Below are positions 26,981 to 37,368 of a stretch of DNA of 64,000 bases, one piece after another. The stretch spans positions 207,872 to 271,871 of the forward strand of contig NZ_JAWQLY010000005.1 in NCBI RefSeq assembly GCF_033446685.1, read 5' to 3'. Under the pieces are notes generated by a model. It was not told where the DNA came from, made no database searches, and saw only the letters and a list, made by a program, of their open reading frames with translations. This DNA comes from Modicisalibacter sp033446685 (GTDB lineage Bacteria; Pseudomonadota; Gammaproteobacteria; Pseudomonadales; Halomonadaceae). Each line of letters starts with the position of its first letter. Positions within the stretch are counted from its first letter, which is position 1. Made by a program: the position numbers and the translations under genes.

Positions 26981-28177
26981 CTAGGCGAGCCTATCGAGGC
27001 CGCGCGCCAGGTCTCTCTTGAGATCGGCCAGTCCTTCCAGGCCCACGGCGATGCGTATCAACCCTTCGCTGATTCCCGCGGCAGCCTTTTGCTCGTCGGA
27101 AAGACGCCCATGGGTGGTGGTCGCCGGATGGGTAATGGTGGTCTTGGCATCACCCAGGTTGCCGGTGATCGACATCAGCTGCGTGGCATCGATCACCGAC
27201 CAGGCGCCCTCGCGGCCGCCCTTGATCTCGACCCCGAGTACCGCGCCGAAAGCCGACTGCTGCGCCCGGGCCAGTGCGTGTTGGGGGTGGCTCTCCAGGC
27301 CGCTGTAGTGCACCCGGGCGACCGCCGGGTGCGCCTCGAGCCACTGTGCCAACGCCAGGGCACTCTCGCAGTGCGCCCGCATGCGCAGGCCGAGCGTCTC
27401 CAGCCCCTTGAGGAAGATCCAGGCGTTGAACGGGCTCATGCAGGGCCCGCAGGTGCGCACCACCCCGAACAGCTCCTCGAGCTCCTTGTCGCGCCCCACC
27501 ACGGCGCCGCCGATCGCCCGGCCCTGGCCATCCAGGTATTTGGTGGCGGAGTGAATCACCAGGTCGGCGCCTAGATCCAGCGGGCGCTGCAGGGCCGGCG
27601 TCAAAAAGCAGTTGTCGATCGCCAGCCAGGCACCGTGCCGGTGGGCGATATCGGCCAGCGCGGCGATATCGACCACTTCGGAGAGCGGATTGGAAGGCGT
27701 CTCGGCGAACAGCAGCTTGGTGTCGGGGGTGATCGCCGCCCGCCACTCCTCGAGGTTGCCCAGCTCCACGTAGCGCGTGGTGATGCCGAACTTGCCCAGA
27801 TATTTGCTGAACAGGCTGACCGTGGAGCCGAACAGCGAGCGCGAGGCGACGATCTCGTCGCCGGCCTCGAGCAGCGCCAGCGCGGTCGAGAGAATCGCCG
27901 CCATCCCCGAGCTGGTCGCCACGCAGCGCTCGCCGCCTTCCAGCGCCGCCAGGCGCTGCTCGAAGACGCGCACGGTGGGATTGGTGAAGCGCGAGTAGAT
28001 GTTGCCCGGCTCCTCGCCACCGAACTTGCGCGCCGCCTCGGCGGCGCTGCCGTAGACGAAGCTCGAGGTCGCGAAGATCGGTTCGCTGTGCTCCTGCTCG
28101 GCGCTGCGCACATGGCCGGCGCGTACCGCCAGGGTATCCAGCGACAGGGCGTCGCCGTCGAAATCGTGCTCGTGCAT
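26981..28177 (-). CDS. metZ: O-succinylhomoserine sulfhydrylase
   Basis: A 398-residue PLP enzyme of the Cys/Met metabolism family that makes homocysteine directly from O-succinylhomoserine and sulfide. The PLP lysine is in HSATKYLDGQG; NIYSRFTNPTVRVFEQRLAA and SSGMAAI are family blocks. The ATG beginning MHEHDFDGD lies 10 bp after purF. As in Pseudomonas aeruginosa, metZ follows purF. Direct sulfhydrylation therefore replaces the MetB/MetC route, at least in part. Confidence 0.94.
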   Translation of the reverse strand: MHEHDFDGDALSLDTLAVRAGHVRSAEQEHSEPIFATSSFVYGSAAEAARKFGGEEPGNIYSRFTNPTVRVFEQRLAALEGGERCVATSSGMAAILSTALALLEAGDEIVASRSLFGSTVSLFSKYLGKFGITTRYVELGNLEEWRAAITPDTKLLFAETPSNPLSEVVDIAALADIAHRHGAWLAIDNCFLTPALQRPLDLGADLVIHSATKYLDGQGRAIGGAVVGRDKELEELFGVVRTCGPCMSPFNAWIFLKGLETLGLRMRAHCESALALAQWLEAHPAVARVHYSGLESHPQHALARAQQSAFGAVLGVEIKGGREGAWSVIDATQLMSITGNLGDAKTTITHPATTTHGRLSDEQKAAAGISEGLIRIAVGLEGLADLKRDLARGLDRLA

Positions 28178-28187
28178 GGGGCCCCCG

Positions 28188-29705
28188 TTAGCCGTAATCC
28201 TCGACATCGTTGTGCAGGTCGACCACCGAGTGTGCCGAACCGCTCTGCTGCTTGACGGCATCGCTTCGCGCGGCTTCCAGCGCATTGAGATAATCGGCGT
28301 CGATATCGCCGGTGATGTATACCCCATCGAATACCGAGCAGTCGAAGCGCTCGAGCTGGGGGTTGACCTCGCGGCAGGCCGTCTTGAGATCCTCGAGATC
28401 CTGGTAGAAGATCCGGTCGGCGCCGATCAGCTCGCCGACTTCCGCCTCGCTGCGGCCGTGGGCGATCAACTCCCCGGCCACCGGCATGTCGATGCCGTAG
28501 ACGTTGGGGTAGCGCACCGGCGGTGCCGCCGAGGCGAAGTAGACCTTGTTGGCGCCGGCCTCGCGGGCCATCTGGATGATCTGCTTGCAGGTCGTGCCGC
28601 GGACGATCGAGTCGTCGACCAGCAGCACGTTCTTGCCGGCGAACTCGACGTCGATGGCGTTGAGCTTCTGGCGCACCGACTTCTTGCGCTGAGTCTGCCC
28701 CGGCATGATGAAGGTGCGCCCGATATAGCGGTTCTTCATGAAGCCTTCGCGGTACGTCACGCCCAGGTGCTGGGCCAGTTCCAGCGCCGAGGTCCGCGAG
28801 GTGTCGGGAATCGGGATGACCACGTCGATGTCATGTTCCGGCCACTCCTTAAGGATGCGATCGCCGAGCTTGCGGCCCATCTGCATGCGCGTGCCGTAGA
28901 CGTAGGCGCCGTCGAGGATCGAGTCGGGCCGCGCCAGGTAGACGTGCTCGAAGATGCACGGCGCCAGCACCGGCCGGTCGGCGCACAGCTGCGTGTGCAC
29001 CGTGCCCTGCAGGTCGACGAAGATCGCCTCGCCCGGGGCCAGGTCGCGGGCCAGTTCGAAGCCGCCGACGTCCAGCGCCACCGACTCGGAGGCGATCATC
29101 ACGTCCTGGCCTTCCGGCGTCTGGCGGGAACCGAACACCACCGGACGGATGCCCTGGGGATCGCGGAATGCCACCATGCCGAAGCCGTTGATCATCGCTA
29201 CCGCGGCATAGCCGCCGCGACAGCGCCGATGCACGCGACGCACCGCGTCGAAGATGTCCTCGGGGTTGAGGTGATGCCCCTGCTTGCCCAGCTCGTGGGC
29301 GAAGACGTTGAGCAACACCTCGGAATCCGAACTGGTGTTGATGTGGCGCAGGTCGGTGGTGTACAGCTCCTGCTTGAGCTGGTCCGAGTTGGTCAGGTTG
29401 CCGTTGTGCGCCAGCGCCAGGCCATACGGCGAATTGACGTAGAACGGCTGCGACTCGGCCTCGCTCGACGAGCCCGCGGTCGGGTAGCGCACATGGCCGA
29501 TGCCCAGATTGCCCTTGAGGCGCGTCATGTGCCGGGTGTGGAATACGTCGCGCACCAGTCCATTGCTCTTGCGCAGCAGGAAGCGTCCTTCATGCCAGGT
29601 CATCATTCCGGCGGCGTCTTGCCCCCGGTGCTGAAGCACTGTCAGTGCATCATAAAGCGCCTGATTGACCGGCTGGGTGGCCATGAGGCCCACGATACCG
29701 CACAT
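28188..29705 (-). CDS. purF: Amidophosphoribosyltransferase
   Basis: This enzyme catalyses the first committed step of purine synthesis, making phosphoribosylamine from PRPP and glutamine. The 505-residue protein begins MCGIVGLM, with Cys2 as the glutaminase nucleophile. HRGQDAAG and GHVRYPTAG belong to the N-terminal domain. The PRPP-binding loop is VLLVDDSIVRGTT. It starts 6 bp after cvpA. Confidence 0.97.
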   Translation of the reverse strand: MCGIVGLMATQPVNQALYDALTVLQHRGQDAAGMMTWHEGRFLLRKSNGLVRDVFHTRHMTRLKGNLGIGHVRYPTAGSSSEAESQPFYVNSPYGLALAHNGNLTNSDQLKQELYTTDLRHINTSSDSEVLLNVFAHELGKQGHHLNPEDIFDAVRRVHRRCRGGYAAVAMINGFGMVAFRDPQGIRPVVFGSRQTPEGQDVMIASESVALDVGGFELARDLAPGEAIFVDLQGTVHTQLCADRPVLAPCIFEHVYLARPDSILDGAYVYGTRMQMGRKLGDRILKEWPEHDIDVVIPIPDTSRTSALELAQHLGVTYREGFMKNRYIGRTFIMPGQTQRKKSVRQKLNAIDVEFAGKNVLLVDDSIVRGTTCKQIIQMAREAGANKVYFASAAPPVRYPNVYGIDMPVAGELIAHGRSEAEVGELIGADRIFYQDLEDLKTACREVNPQLERFDCSVFDGVYITGDIDADYLNALEAARSDAVKQQSGSAHSVVDLHNDVEDYG

Positions 29706-29711
29706 TCCGCC

Positions 29712-30326
29712 TTACCTCGTTTGCAATGGACCCGCAGCACTCGAACGCTCGGGTATCTGTGAAAAAGCGCCGGAATCCGGCAACCCCGGATTCGGCACGT
29801 CGACCGGCAGCGACAGCGAACGAATCCCGTCGAGCTTCTCCGGGTTGCGCTGCTGCCAGTCGACGAAGCGCGCCACCGCCCAGTCGCGCAGACTCTCGAA
29901 GGTCGGTCGCAACTGTGCCTGCTGCCAGGATTGCAGTTGCATCAACGGCGTCAGGCTGATCAACACCGTCGCCAGCACCAGGATCGCGCCGCCGCGCAGG
30001 ATGCCGAAACCGGCCCCGGCGAGGCGATTGAAGAAACCCATGCCGACCCACTCGATGGCCGCCTGCACGCCGCGGATTATCAACCCGCAAAGCAGGATCA
30101 CCACGAAGATCACCGCCACGAACGCCACCACCAGCCGCACGTCGGGGCTATCGATCCAGCCGCCGAGCCGCTCGGCCAGCGGCGGCGCCAGCCACCGTGA
30201 GGCCAACAGCGCGACGATCCAGGCCCCCAGGCCGAGCGCCTCGCGGACCAGCCCGCGCAGGAAACCCGCCAGCATCGACGCAGCCAGAACGGCCAGAAAC
30301 AGCCAGTCCAGCCAGGTGAAGGTCAT
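29712..30326 (-). CDS. cvpA: CvpA family inner-membrane protein
   Basis: A 204-residue protein with four hydrophobic segments in the first 140 residues, followed by a soluble tail of about 65 residues. WLDWLFLAVLAASMLAGFLR and the FNRLAGAGFGILRG block are typical of CvpA. The family is required for colicin V production and for envelope stress tolerance in E. coli. Its start overlaps the dedD-like stop as ATGA, and purF follows by 6 bp, the standard arrangement. Confidence 0.94.
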   Translation of the reverse strand: MTFTWLDWLFLAVLAASMLAGFLRGLVREALGLGAWIVALLASRWLAPPLAERLGGWIDSPDVRLVVAFVAVIFVVILLCGLIIRGVQAAIEWVGMGFFNRLAGAGFGILRGGAILVLATVLISLTPLMQLQSWQQAQLRPTFESLRDWAVARFVDWQQRNPEKLDGIRSLSLPVDVPNPGLPDSGAFSQIPERSSAAGPLQTR

Positions 30327-31045
30327 TCGCCCTCCTGCACCCGGATCAGCAGTCCCTGGATATTGACCTGCTCCTTGAGCGCGGTGCGGGCCTTCTCGCC
30401 GTCATCCGAACTGGCGAAGGGGCCGACGTAGACCGTCGTCAGGTTGTTGTCGCGCGGGCGGCTGTAGGCCTCGAAGCCCTGCTCGTCGAGCTGTTTCTCG
30501 AGGCGTGCCGCGTTATCCGGCTTGCCGAAGCTGCCCACCTGCACCGCCCAATTGCCGTTCTCGGCGACCGCCGGCGCGCTGGTCGTCGCACTTTTCGCCG
30601 CACCTTCACCGGTCGCTGGCTTAGATGATTCGCCCTGCGGGCTCGGCTGGCCGCCCTGCCCGGCACGCTGGGCCAGCTCGGCTATGGGGTCGGGACGCGA
30701 GGCATCCGCCGTCCCGGCTGGCGAGGACGGATTGCCGGCGACCTGCTCGGCCGTATTCCCGGCGGACTCTGCATCGTCGGGCTCGGTGGCCTGGGTGGCG
30801 TCGGGCTGGGCTTGGCCCGCAGGCTGGCTCGGCGCCTGCGGCGATTGGATCTGCCCCAGGCTCGCGGGCGGTTCGGGCGCCTCGACGGGAGTCTGTTTGA
30901 CATCGATCGGTTGTTCGATGGTGAGCACCGGCTCGGGGCGGTCTTCGCGCGACGGCGGATCGTCGAACAACATGGGGATGAAGATCACCCCCAGAGCCAG
31001 AAGAATCACGGCGCCGCTGACGCGTTCGCGCATTCCGTACTTCAT
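30323..31045 (-). CDS. dedD: SPOR-domain protein, DedD-like
   Basis: A 240-residue bitopic protein: one N-terminal membrane segment (about residues 10-26), a long Pro/Ala/Gln/Glu-rich periplasmic linker, and a C-terminal SPOR domain (about 165-238, starting WAVQVGSFGKPDNAARL). SPOR domains bind denuded septal peptidoglycan, so a division role is expected. It sits between folC and cvpA, the conserved position of dedD. Confidence 0.93.
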   Translation of the reverse strand: MKYGMRERVSGAVILLALGVIFIPMLFDDPPSREDRPEPVLTIEQPIDVKQTPVEAPEPPASLGQIQSPQAPSQPAGQAQPDATQATEPDDAESAGNTAEQVAGNPSSPAGTADASRPDPIAELAQRAGQGGQPSPQGESSKPATGEGAAKSATTSAPAVAENGNWAVQVGSFGKPDNAARLEKQLDEQGFEAYSRPRDNNLTTVYVGPFASSDDGEKARTALKEQVNIQGLLIRVQEGE

Positions 31046-31094
31046 GTCACTCTCCTAGCGAATCTCTCGGAACCTGTCTGAAAAGTGCCTGCGT

Positions 31095-32471
31095 TCACCG
31101 ACTTTTCGACACGACCTGGCGGCCATGCTGAGCGGTTCCGGCCTCGCCGTCGCTCACCTGGGCGGCATGCCAGCCGAGCACCTCGGCCACGGTGAAGAAG
31201 GAACCGCAGACCAGCACTTCGTCGTCGGCCGCGAGCCTTTCCGTCAGCCAGGCGGCACCGGCCGCCGGCGAATCGGCGCGATGCAGAACCGTCGCCCCAT
31301 GCGCGGTCAACTGCCGCGCCAACTCGTCGGCGCTGCGCGCGCGCGGGCCTTCAAGACTGACCGTGACCCAGGCGTCCACCTGCGAGGATAGCGCCTCCAA
31401 CACGCCCTGCGCATCCTTGTCGCGCAGCATGCCGAGCAGCGCGATCCGGCGTGTCGGACGCGGCCTTTCGGCGAGCCGGGCCGCCAGGTAGTTGGCGGCA
31501 TGGGGGTTGTGCGCGACGTCCAGGCACCAGTTGCCGAGCCACTGCATGCGCCCGGCCAGCGTTACCTCGGCCAGGGCCCGGCGACAGGCCGCAGGCTCCA
31601 GTTCGACACCCGCCAGTGCCAACGCCTGAAGCGCCAGCGCCGCGTTGTCCAGCGGCAGGCCCGGAACCGGCAGGTCGTCCAGTTGGCACGCCCGCGTGTG
31701 ACGATCGACGCCCCGCCACTGCCAGCCGCCAGTATCGGGTGCATGGCGATGGGGCGTTCGCTGAAAGTCATGCCCCAGGCGCCAGGCCTGTGCCCCGCAG
31801 GCTTCGGCGACTTCGAACACGCTGGCCGGCAGGTCGTGGCCCAGCACCGCCGGCCGGGAATTACGCAGGATGCCGGCCTTCTCGCGGCCGATGGCCTGCA
31901 GGTCGGTGCCTAGATAATCGGCATGATCGAGCGCCACGCTGGTAACCACGGCTACGTCGGGGTCGACCACGTTGACCGCATCCAGCCGTCCGCCCAGACC
32001 AACCTCGAGGATCGCCACGTCGGGGCGACGCTGGGCGATCGCCCACAGCGCGGCCAGCGTGCCGACCTCGAAATAGGTCAGGCTCACCGGCTCGGGCGTC
32101 AGGCGGGCGGCCTCGACGCGTTCGAAACCGGCGACCAGCAGTGCATCGTCGGCCTCGCGACCGTCGAGGCGCAGGCGTTCGTTGTAACGCAGCAGATGAG
32201 GCGAGGTGTAGGCCGCCGTCGAGCGTCCGTGAGCGCCGGCCAGCGCCTCGAGCATGGCCACTGTCGAACCCTTGCCGTTGGTGCCGGCGACGGTGATCAG
32301 CGCACCGCCGATCGGCGACCCGGCCAGGCCCAGACGCTCAGCGACGACGGCGACGCGCTCGAGGCCCAGGTCAATGGCGACCGGGTGCTGACGCTCGAGC
32401 TGCGCCAGCCAGGCCTCGAGAGCAGTCCCTTGGCCAGGTGCGCTGGCCGGATCAGGCGCAGTCCGGCTCAT
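31095..32471 (-). CDS. folC: Bifunctional folylpolyglutamate synthase / dihydrofolate synthase
   Basis: A 458-residue ligase that adds glutamate to dihydropteroate and folates. The P-loop is TVAGTNGKGSTVAML, with SPHLLRYNERLRL, EVGLGGRLDAVNVV and the DHADYLGTD block. The ATG immediately follows the accD stop (TGAATG), indicating translational coupling. Residues 1-15 and the last 20 are poorly conserved extensions. Confidence 0.95.
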   Translation of the reverse strand: MSRTAPDPASAPGQGTALEAWLAQLERQHPVAIDLGLERVAVVAERLGLAGSPIGGALITVAGTNGKGSTVAMLEALAGAHGRSTAAYTSPHLLRYNERLRLDGREADDALLVAGFERVEAARLTPEPVSLTYFEVGTLAALWAIAQRRPDVAILEVGLGGRLDAVNVVDPDVAVVTSVALDHADYLGTDLQAIGREKAGILRNSRPAVLGHDLPASVFEVAEACGAQAWRLGHDFQRTPHRHAPDTGGWQWRGVDRHTRACQLDDLPVPGLPLDNAALALQALALAGVELEPAACRRALAEVTLAGRMQWLGNWCLDVAHNPHAANYLAARLAERPRPTRRIALLGMLRDKDAQGVLEALSSQVDAWVTVSLEGPRARSADELARQLTAHGATVLHRADSPAAGAAWLTERLAADDEVLVCGSFFTVAEVLGWHAAQVSDGEAGTAQHGRQVVSKSR

Positions 32472-33425
<954 letters not shown>

Positions 33426-33509
33426 GGTCGGAAGGTATCCATTCTGCTGCGGTCACTGGGCCCGGCGTTACACCGGACCCGACGAATGCGCGTGAAGGGC
33501 CGCTACGGC

Positions 33510-34313
33510 TCAGTCATCGAGCGCCTGACGCATCTCCCCGAGCACGCCCTTGAGCGCGTCGGCGATGGTCTCGGGCCGCTCGGCACGCTCGGCGATACGC
33601 GAAACCAGGGCGCTACCGACGATCACGCCGTCGGCGATGCGTCCCACGGCGGCGGCCGATGCACCATCGCGAATGCCGAAGCCGACGCACAGCGGCAGCT
33701 CGGTCAACTCGCGCAGGCCGCGCAACTGGCGCTCGACGCCCTCGACGTCGAGCGTGGCGGCACCGGTCACCCCCTTGAGGGAAACGTAGTACAGGTACCC
33801 TTCACCGTGGGCGCATATTGTAGCGGCACGCGCCTGTGAGGTGGTAGGGGCGACCAGAAAGATCGACTGAAGGCCGTGGGTCTTGAACAGCGGCGCGAGT
33901 TCGTCGCTCTCTTCCGGCGGCATGTCGACGACCAGCACGCCGTCGACGCCGGCGGCGGCGGCCTGTTCGGCGAAGCCGGCATAGCCGAGACGCTCGATCG
34001 GGTTGAGATAACCCATCAGCACTACCGGCGTCTCGGCGTCGTCGCGGCGGAACTCGGCGACCATCGAAAAGATGTCGGCCAGCCGGGTACGGGCCTTGAG
34101 TGCACGCTCGCAGGCCTTCTGGATCACCGGGCCATCGGCCATCGGGTCGGAGAACGGCATGCCCAGCTCGATGACGTCGGCGCCCGCCGCCACCAGCGCG
34201 TGCATGAAGCCCACCGTGTGCTGCGGCCCGGGGTCGCCGGCCGTGATGTAGGGAATCAGCGCGGTGCGGCCCTGCGTCTTGAGGGCGGCGAAACGTTGGT
34301 CGATACGGTTCAT
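33510..34313 (-). CDS. trpA: Tryptophan synthase alpha chain
   Basis: A 267-residue TIM barrel that cleaves indole-3-glycerol phosphate, passing indole to TrpB. ELGMPFSDPMADGPVIQKAC holds the catalytic Glu and Asp region, GVDGVLVVDMPPEE follows, and the GFGIRDGASAAAV phosphate-binding loop is late. The ATG MNRIDQRFAA has a GAGGG site upstream that abuts the palindromic element at 34329-34471. That element separates trpA from trpB, which are normally adjacent or overlapping. Confidence 0.96.
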   Translation of the reverse strand: MNRIDQRFAALKTQGRTALIPYITAGDPGPQHTVGFMHALVAAGADVIELGMPFSDPMADGPVIQKACERALKARTRLADIFSMVAEFRRDDAETPVVLMGYLNPIERLGYAGFAEQAAAAGVDGVLVVDMPPEESDELAPLFKTHGLQSIFLVAPTTSQARAATICAHGEGYLYYVSLKGVTGAATLDVEGVERQLRGLRELTELPLCVGFGIRDGASAAAVGRIADGVIVGSALVSRIAERAERPETIADALKGVLGEMRQALDD

Positions 34314-34328
34314 TAACTTTTTTCCCTC

Positions 34329-34471
34329 AAAGGCGGAAGTGCAAAGCAGCGAACGAAGGCCAGACAAGGCGAAAACATCCGAAAATGCGCAGTGTACAAA
34401 GGGGTACATGAGCAATTTGAGGATGTTTTCAACGCCGTATGGTCGAGTGCAGCCATTTGAACTCCGCCTTT
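34329..34471. repeat. MITE-like imperfect palindrome between trpB and trpA
   Basis: A 143-bp non-coding element. Its ends are perfect 9-bp inverted repeats, AAAGGCGGA at 34329-34337 and TCCGCCTTT at 34463-34471. Inside are perfect 10-bp arms, GAAAACATCC at 34371-34380 and GGATGTTTTC at 34421-34430. Further in, TGTAC / GTACA flank a 6-base loop. The intervening arms are also partly complementary, so the RNA could fold as one long hairpin. The trpB TAA stop shares its last two bases with the right end. It carries no ORF of note and is poorer in G+C than its neighbours. Confidence 0.8.
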
Positions 34472-35684
34472 AGAATTCGACGCCATCGATCTTGGCCACC
34501 GTCAGGATATCCTTGTCGCCACGCCCTGACAGGTTGACGACGATGTGCTGGTCGGGGCTCAGGGTCGGCGCCAGGACCTTGGCGTAGGCCAGCGCATGCG
34601 CCGACTCCAGCGCCGGCATGATGCCCTCCATGTGGGTGAGCTCACGAAACGCCTCGAGCACCTTGTCGTCGTTGGCGGCCACGTACTTGACGCGCCCGAC
34701 GTCCTTCCACAAGGCATGCTCCGGACCCACGCCCGGATAGTCGAGCCCCGCCGAGATCGAATGCGTATCGAGCACCTGGCCGCTGTCGTCCGACATCAGG
34801 TAGGTGCGATTGCCGTGCAGCACGCCCGTCGGCGCATTGGCGGTCAGCGGCGCCGCATGGCGTCCGGTCTCGACCCCATCGCCGCCGGCCTCGACGCCGT
34901 ACATCGCCACCTCGGCGTCCTCCACGAACGGGTAGAACAGCCCCATGGCGTTGGAACCGCCGCCGACACAGGCTATGAGCGCGTCGGGCAGCCGACCGAT
35001 CTGCTCGAGTGATTGCGCGCGCGCCTCGCGGCCGACCACCGCGTTGAAGTCGCGCACCAGCATCGGGTACGGGTGCGGCCCGGCCACGGTACCGATGATG
35101 TAGAAGGTGTCGTCGACATTGGTCACCCAGTCGCGCAGCGCCTCGTTCATGGCGTCCTTGAGGGTCCGCGAGCCGGACTCGACCGGAATCACGTTGGCGC
35201 CGAGCAGGTGCATCCGATAGACGTTGAGCTTCTGGCGCTGCACGTCCTCGGCACCCATGTAGACGTCGCACTGCAGGCCCAGCCGCGCGGCGACCGTGGC
35301 CGTGGCGACGCCATGCTGGCCGGCGCCGGTCTCGGCGATCACCCGCGGCTTGCCGCTCTTCTTGGCGAGCAGCGCCTGGCCGATGGTGTTGTTCACCTTG
35401 TGCGCGCCGGTGTGGTTGAGATCCTCGCGCTTGAGCCAGATCTGCGCGCCGCCGAGCTGGCGGGACCATCGTTCAGCGTGATACAGCGGAGACGGGCGGC
35501 CGACGTAGGTCGCCAGGTCACGATCGAATTCCGCCTGGAAATCGGGATCGTCGCGAAGGCTCGCATAGGCCTTCTCGAGATCCTCCAGCGCGAAGCTCAA
35601 GGTCTCCGAAACGAACCGGCCGCCGTACGGGCCGAAATGGCCGCGGGCATCGGGCAGTCGGGTCAGGTCGCTGAACGTGGTCAC
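34470..35684 (-). CDS. trpB: Tryptophan synthase beta chain
   Basis: A PLP enzyme of about 404 residues that condenses indole with serine. The PLP lysine is in NHTGAHKVNNT, and AETGAGQHGVATATVAA with CVGGGSNAMGLFYPF are classic TrpB1 blocks. I start at the GTG giving an N-terminus VTTFSDL, because GAGG lies 8 bases before it; another GTG 9 bases upstream is possible. It follows trpF by about 27 bp. The stop lies at the edge of the palindromic element. Confidence 0.95.
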   Translation of the reverse strand: MTTFSDLTRLPDARGHFGPYGGRFVSETLSFALEDLEKAYASLRDDPDFQAEFDRDLATYVGRPSPLYHAERWSRQLGGAQIWLKREDLNHTGAHKVNNTIGQALLAKKSGKPRVIAETGAGQHGVATATVAARLGLQCDVYMGAEDVQRQKLNVYRMHLLGANVIPVESGSRTLKDAMNEALRDWVTNVDDTFYIIGTVAGPHPYPMLVRDFNAVVGREARAQSLEQIGRLPDALIACVGGGSNAMGLFYPFVEDAEVAMYGVEAGGDGVETGRHAAPLTANAPTGVLHGNRTYLMSDDSGQVLDTHSISAGLDYPGVGPEHALWKDVGRVKYVAANDDKVLEAFRELTHMEGIMPALESAHALAYAKVLAPTLSPDQHIVVNLSGRGDKDILTVAKIDGVEF

Positions 35685-35711
35685 GAAAGACACCTCACAG
35701 GGTCGCTTGGC

Positions 35712-36332
35712 TTAGGATTCTGGGATCAGGTTCACGTGCTCGATGAAGGCGCGCAGCTTGGCGGGATCCTTGATGCCGCGGGCGGCCTCGATGCCGCCTG
35801 AAACGTCGACGGCAAAGGGCCGGACGCGGCGCACCGCCTCGCCGACATTGTCGGGCGTCAGACCTCCGGCGAGGATAACAGGTTTTGCCAGGTTTGCGGG
35901 GATCCGCGACCAGTCGAAGACCTCGCCGGTACCGCCCGGCACGCCCGGCCGGTAGGCATCGAGCAGCAGTGCGCGCGCATCGCGATAGGCTTCGGCGGCA
36001 GCATGCAGGTCGATGTCCTCGCGCATGCGCAGCGCCTTGATCCAGGCGCACGGCGCCTGGCGACAAGCCTCCGGTGATTCATCGCCGTGAAACTGAATCA
36101 GGTCCAGGTACGGCGCGCAGCGACGAACGAACTCGGGATCCTGATCGACGAACAGCCCGACCCGAGTGACGAAGGCCGGCACCCGCGCGCTCAATTCGGC
36201 CAGACGGTCGAGATCGAGCGCCCGCTCACTGCCCGGCCAGAGCACGAAACCCAGCGCATCGGCGCCCGCCGCCACGGCGGCGTCGATATCCTCTTCCCGC
36301 GTCAGGCCACAGAATTTAACCCGCGTGCGCAT
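35712..36332 (-). CDS. trpF: Phosphoribosylanthranilate isomerase
   Basis: A 206-residue TIM-barrel enzyme for the third step of tryptophan synthesis. The N-terminal RVKFCGLTREEDIDAA carries the catalytic Cys. DLIQFHGDESPE, PVILAGGLTPDNVGEA and VDVSGGIEAARGIKD are diagnostic, with the catalytic Asp in the last. The ATG has AGGAG 8 bases upstream. It lies between truA and trpB. Confidence 0.97.
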   Translation of the reverse strand: MRTRVKFCGLTREEDIDAAVAAGADALGFVLWPGSERALDLDRLAELSARVPAFVTRVGLFVDQDPEFVRRCAPYLDLIQFHGDESPEACRQAPCAWIKALRMREDIDLHAAAEAYRDARALLLDAYRPGVPGGTGEVFDWSRIPANLAKPVILAGGLTPDNVGEAVRRVRPFAVDVSGGIEAARGIKDPAKLRAFIEHVNLIPES

Positions 36333-36397
36333 GATTGATCTCCTGGGATGCCTAGGGCCAGACGCCTCGGCGTCGGCCGGGCCCGGTTGTCGCGTAC

Positions 36398-37333
36398 TCA
36401 GCCGTTGGCGGCATCGGTGCTGGCCGGGTGCCGCGCGCCCGGCAGGCCACGCCGATAGCGCACCATCGGCGAATCCGGCAGTCCGCGCTCGCCGCTCCAT
36501 TCGCCGAGAAAACCCAGCATGCTGGGGCCCAGCGGCTCGCGGGGCAGCGCAAAGCGTTCATCGTAGATCGAGTCGACGAAATGCAGCCCGCACCCTGGCG
36601 CGGTGACATTGCCCTGGGCGCGATCGCGCAACGTCAGCAGGTGCGCCAGATAGCCTGAGTCTTCCTCGCCGCGCCCCACCGCGACCAGCGCTCCGGCGAT
36701 GTTGCGAATCATGTGATGGAGGAAAGCGTTGGCCTGGACATCTATGACCACCAGCGTGCCGTAACGTTTTACCTCGATGAAGTGCACGTGGCGTGTCGCC
36801 GACTTCGATTGACAGCCGGCCGCGCGAAAGCTCGAGAAATCGTGCTCGCCGACCAGCGCTTGGGCGGCTTCGTGCATGCGCTCGGCGTCCAGGGGCTCGC
36901 GGCACCAGGTCGCGTTGGCGCGCTCGAGCACCGGACGGCTGGGCTGGTTGAGAATCACGTAGCGATAACGGCGCGCCAGCGCCAAAAACCGGGCGTGGAA
37001 GTCCGCGGCTACCGGCGTCACCCAGCGCACCGCGATATCGCGCGGCAAGTTGGCATTGGCGCCGTAGACCCATGCCTTGGTCGAGCGCGGCGACGGTGCA
37101 TCGAAGTGCACGATCTGGCGCGTGGCATGCACGCCGCTGTCGGTACGCCCGCTGCAGTGCACCTGCACGGGCGCCGCCGCGACCCGGCCGAGCGCCGTTT
37201 CCAGCGCCGCCTGGACCGAGGGCGCCTGCTTCAGGCGCTGCCAGCCGCAATAATGCGTGCCATCGTATTCGATCGCCATGGCCAGGCGGCCTTCGAGGCG
37301 CTGATGATCATCGAGAAACTCGAAAAGGGGCAT
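36398..37333 (-). CDS. truA: tRNA pseudouridine(38-40) synthase
   Basis: A 311-residue TruA that isomerises uridines in the tRNA anticodon arm. The catalytic Asp is in CSGRTDSGVHA, and AIEYDGTHYCGWQRL and NAFLHHMIRNIAGALVAVG are conserved blocks. It is about 40 residues longer than E. coli TruA because of an N-terminal extension and a C-terminal tail. An internal ATG at residue 19 (MAIEYDG) could be the true start. Lies between fimV and trpF as in pseudomonads. Confidence 0.95.
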   Translation of the reverse strand: MPLFEFLDDHQRLEGRLAMAIEYDGTHYCGWQRLKQAPSVQAALETALGRVAAAPVQVHCSGRTDSGVHATRQIVHFDAPSPRSTKAWVYGANANLPRDIAVRWVTPVAADFHARFLALARRYRYVILNQPSRPVLERANATWCREPLDAERMHEAAQALVGEHDFSSFRAAGCQSKSATRHVHFIEVKRYGTLVVIDVQANAFLHHMIRNIAGALVAVGRGEEDSGYLAHLLTLRDRAQGNVTAPGCGLHFVDSIYDERFALPREPLGPSMLGFLGEWSGERGLPDSPMVRYRRGLPGARHPASTDAANG

Positions 37334-37368
37334 CGACTTCCGTCAAGTTATGCCACCCGGACCACTAA

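Noticed and set aside
28176..29762. 528-codon plus-strand open frame
   Set aside because: It is antisense to purF, which has full catalytic motifs. Long antisense frames are expected at this G+C content and the translation shows no family features.
33456..33480. Imperfect G+C hairpin between trpA and accD
   Set aside because: Seven of eight pairs and no T-run; trpA and accD are probably co-transcribed.
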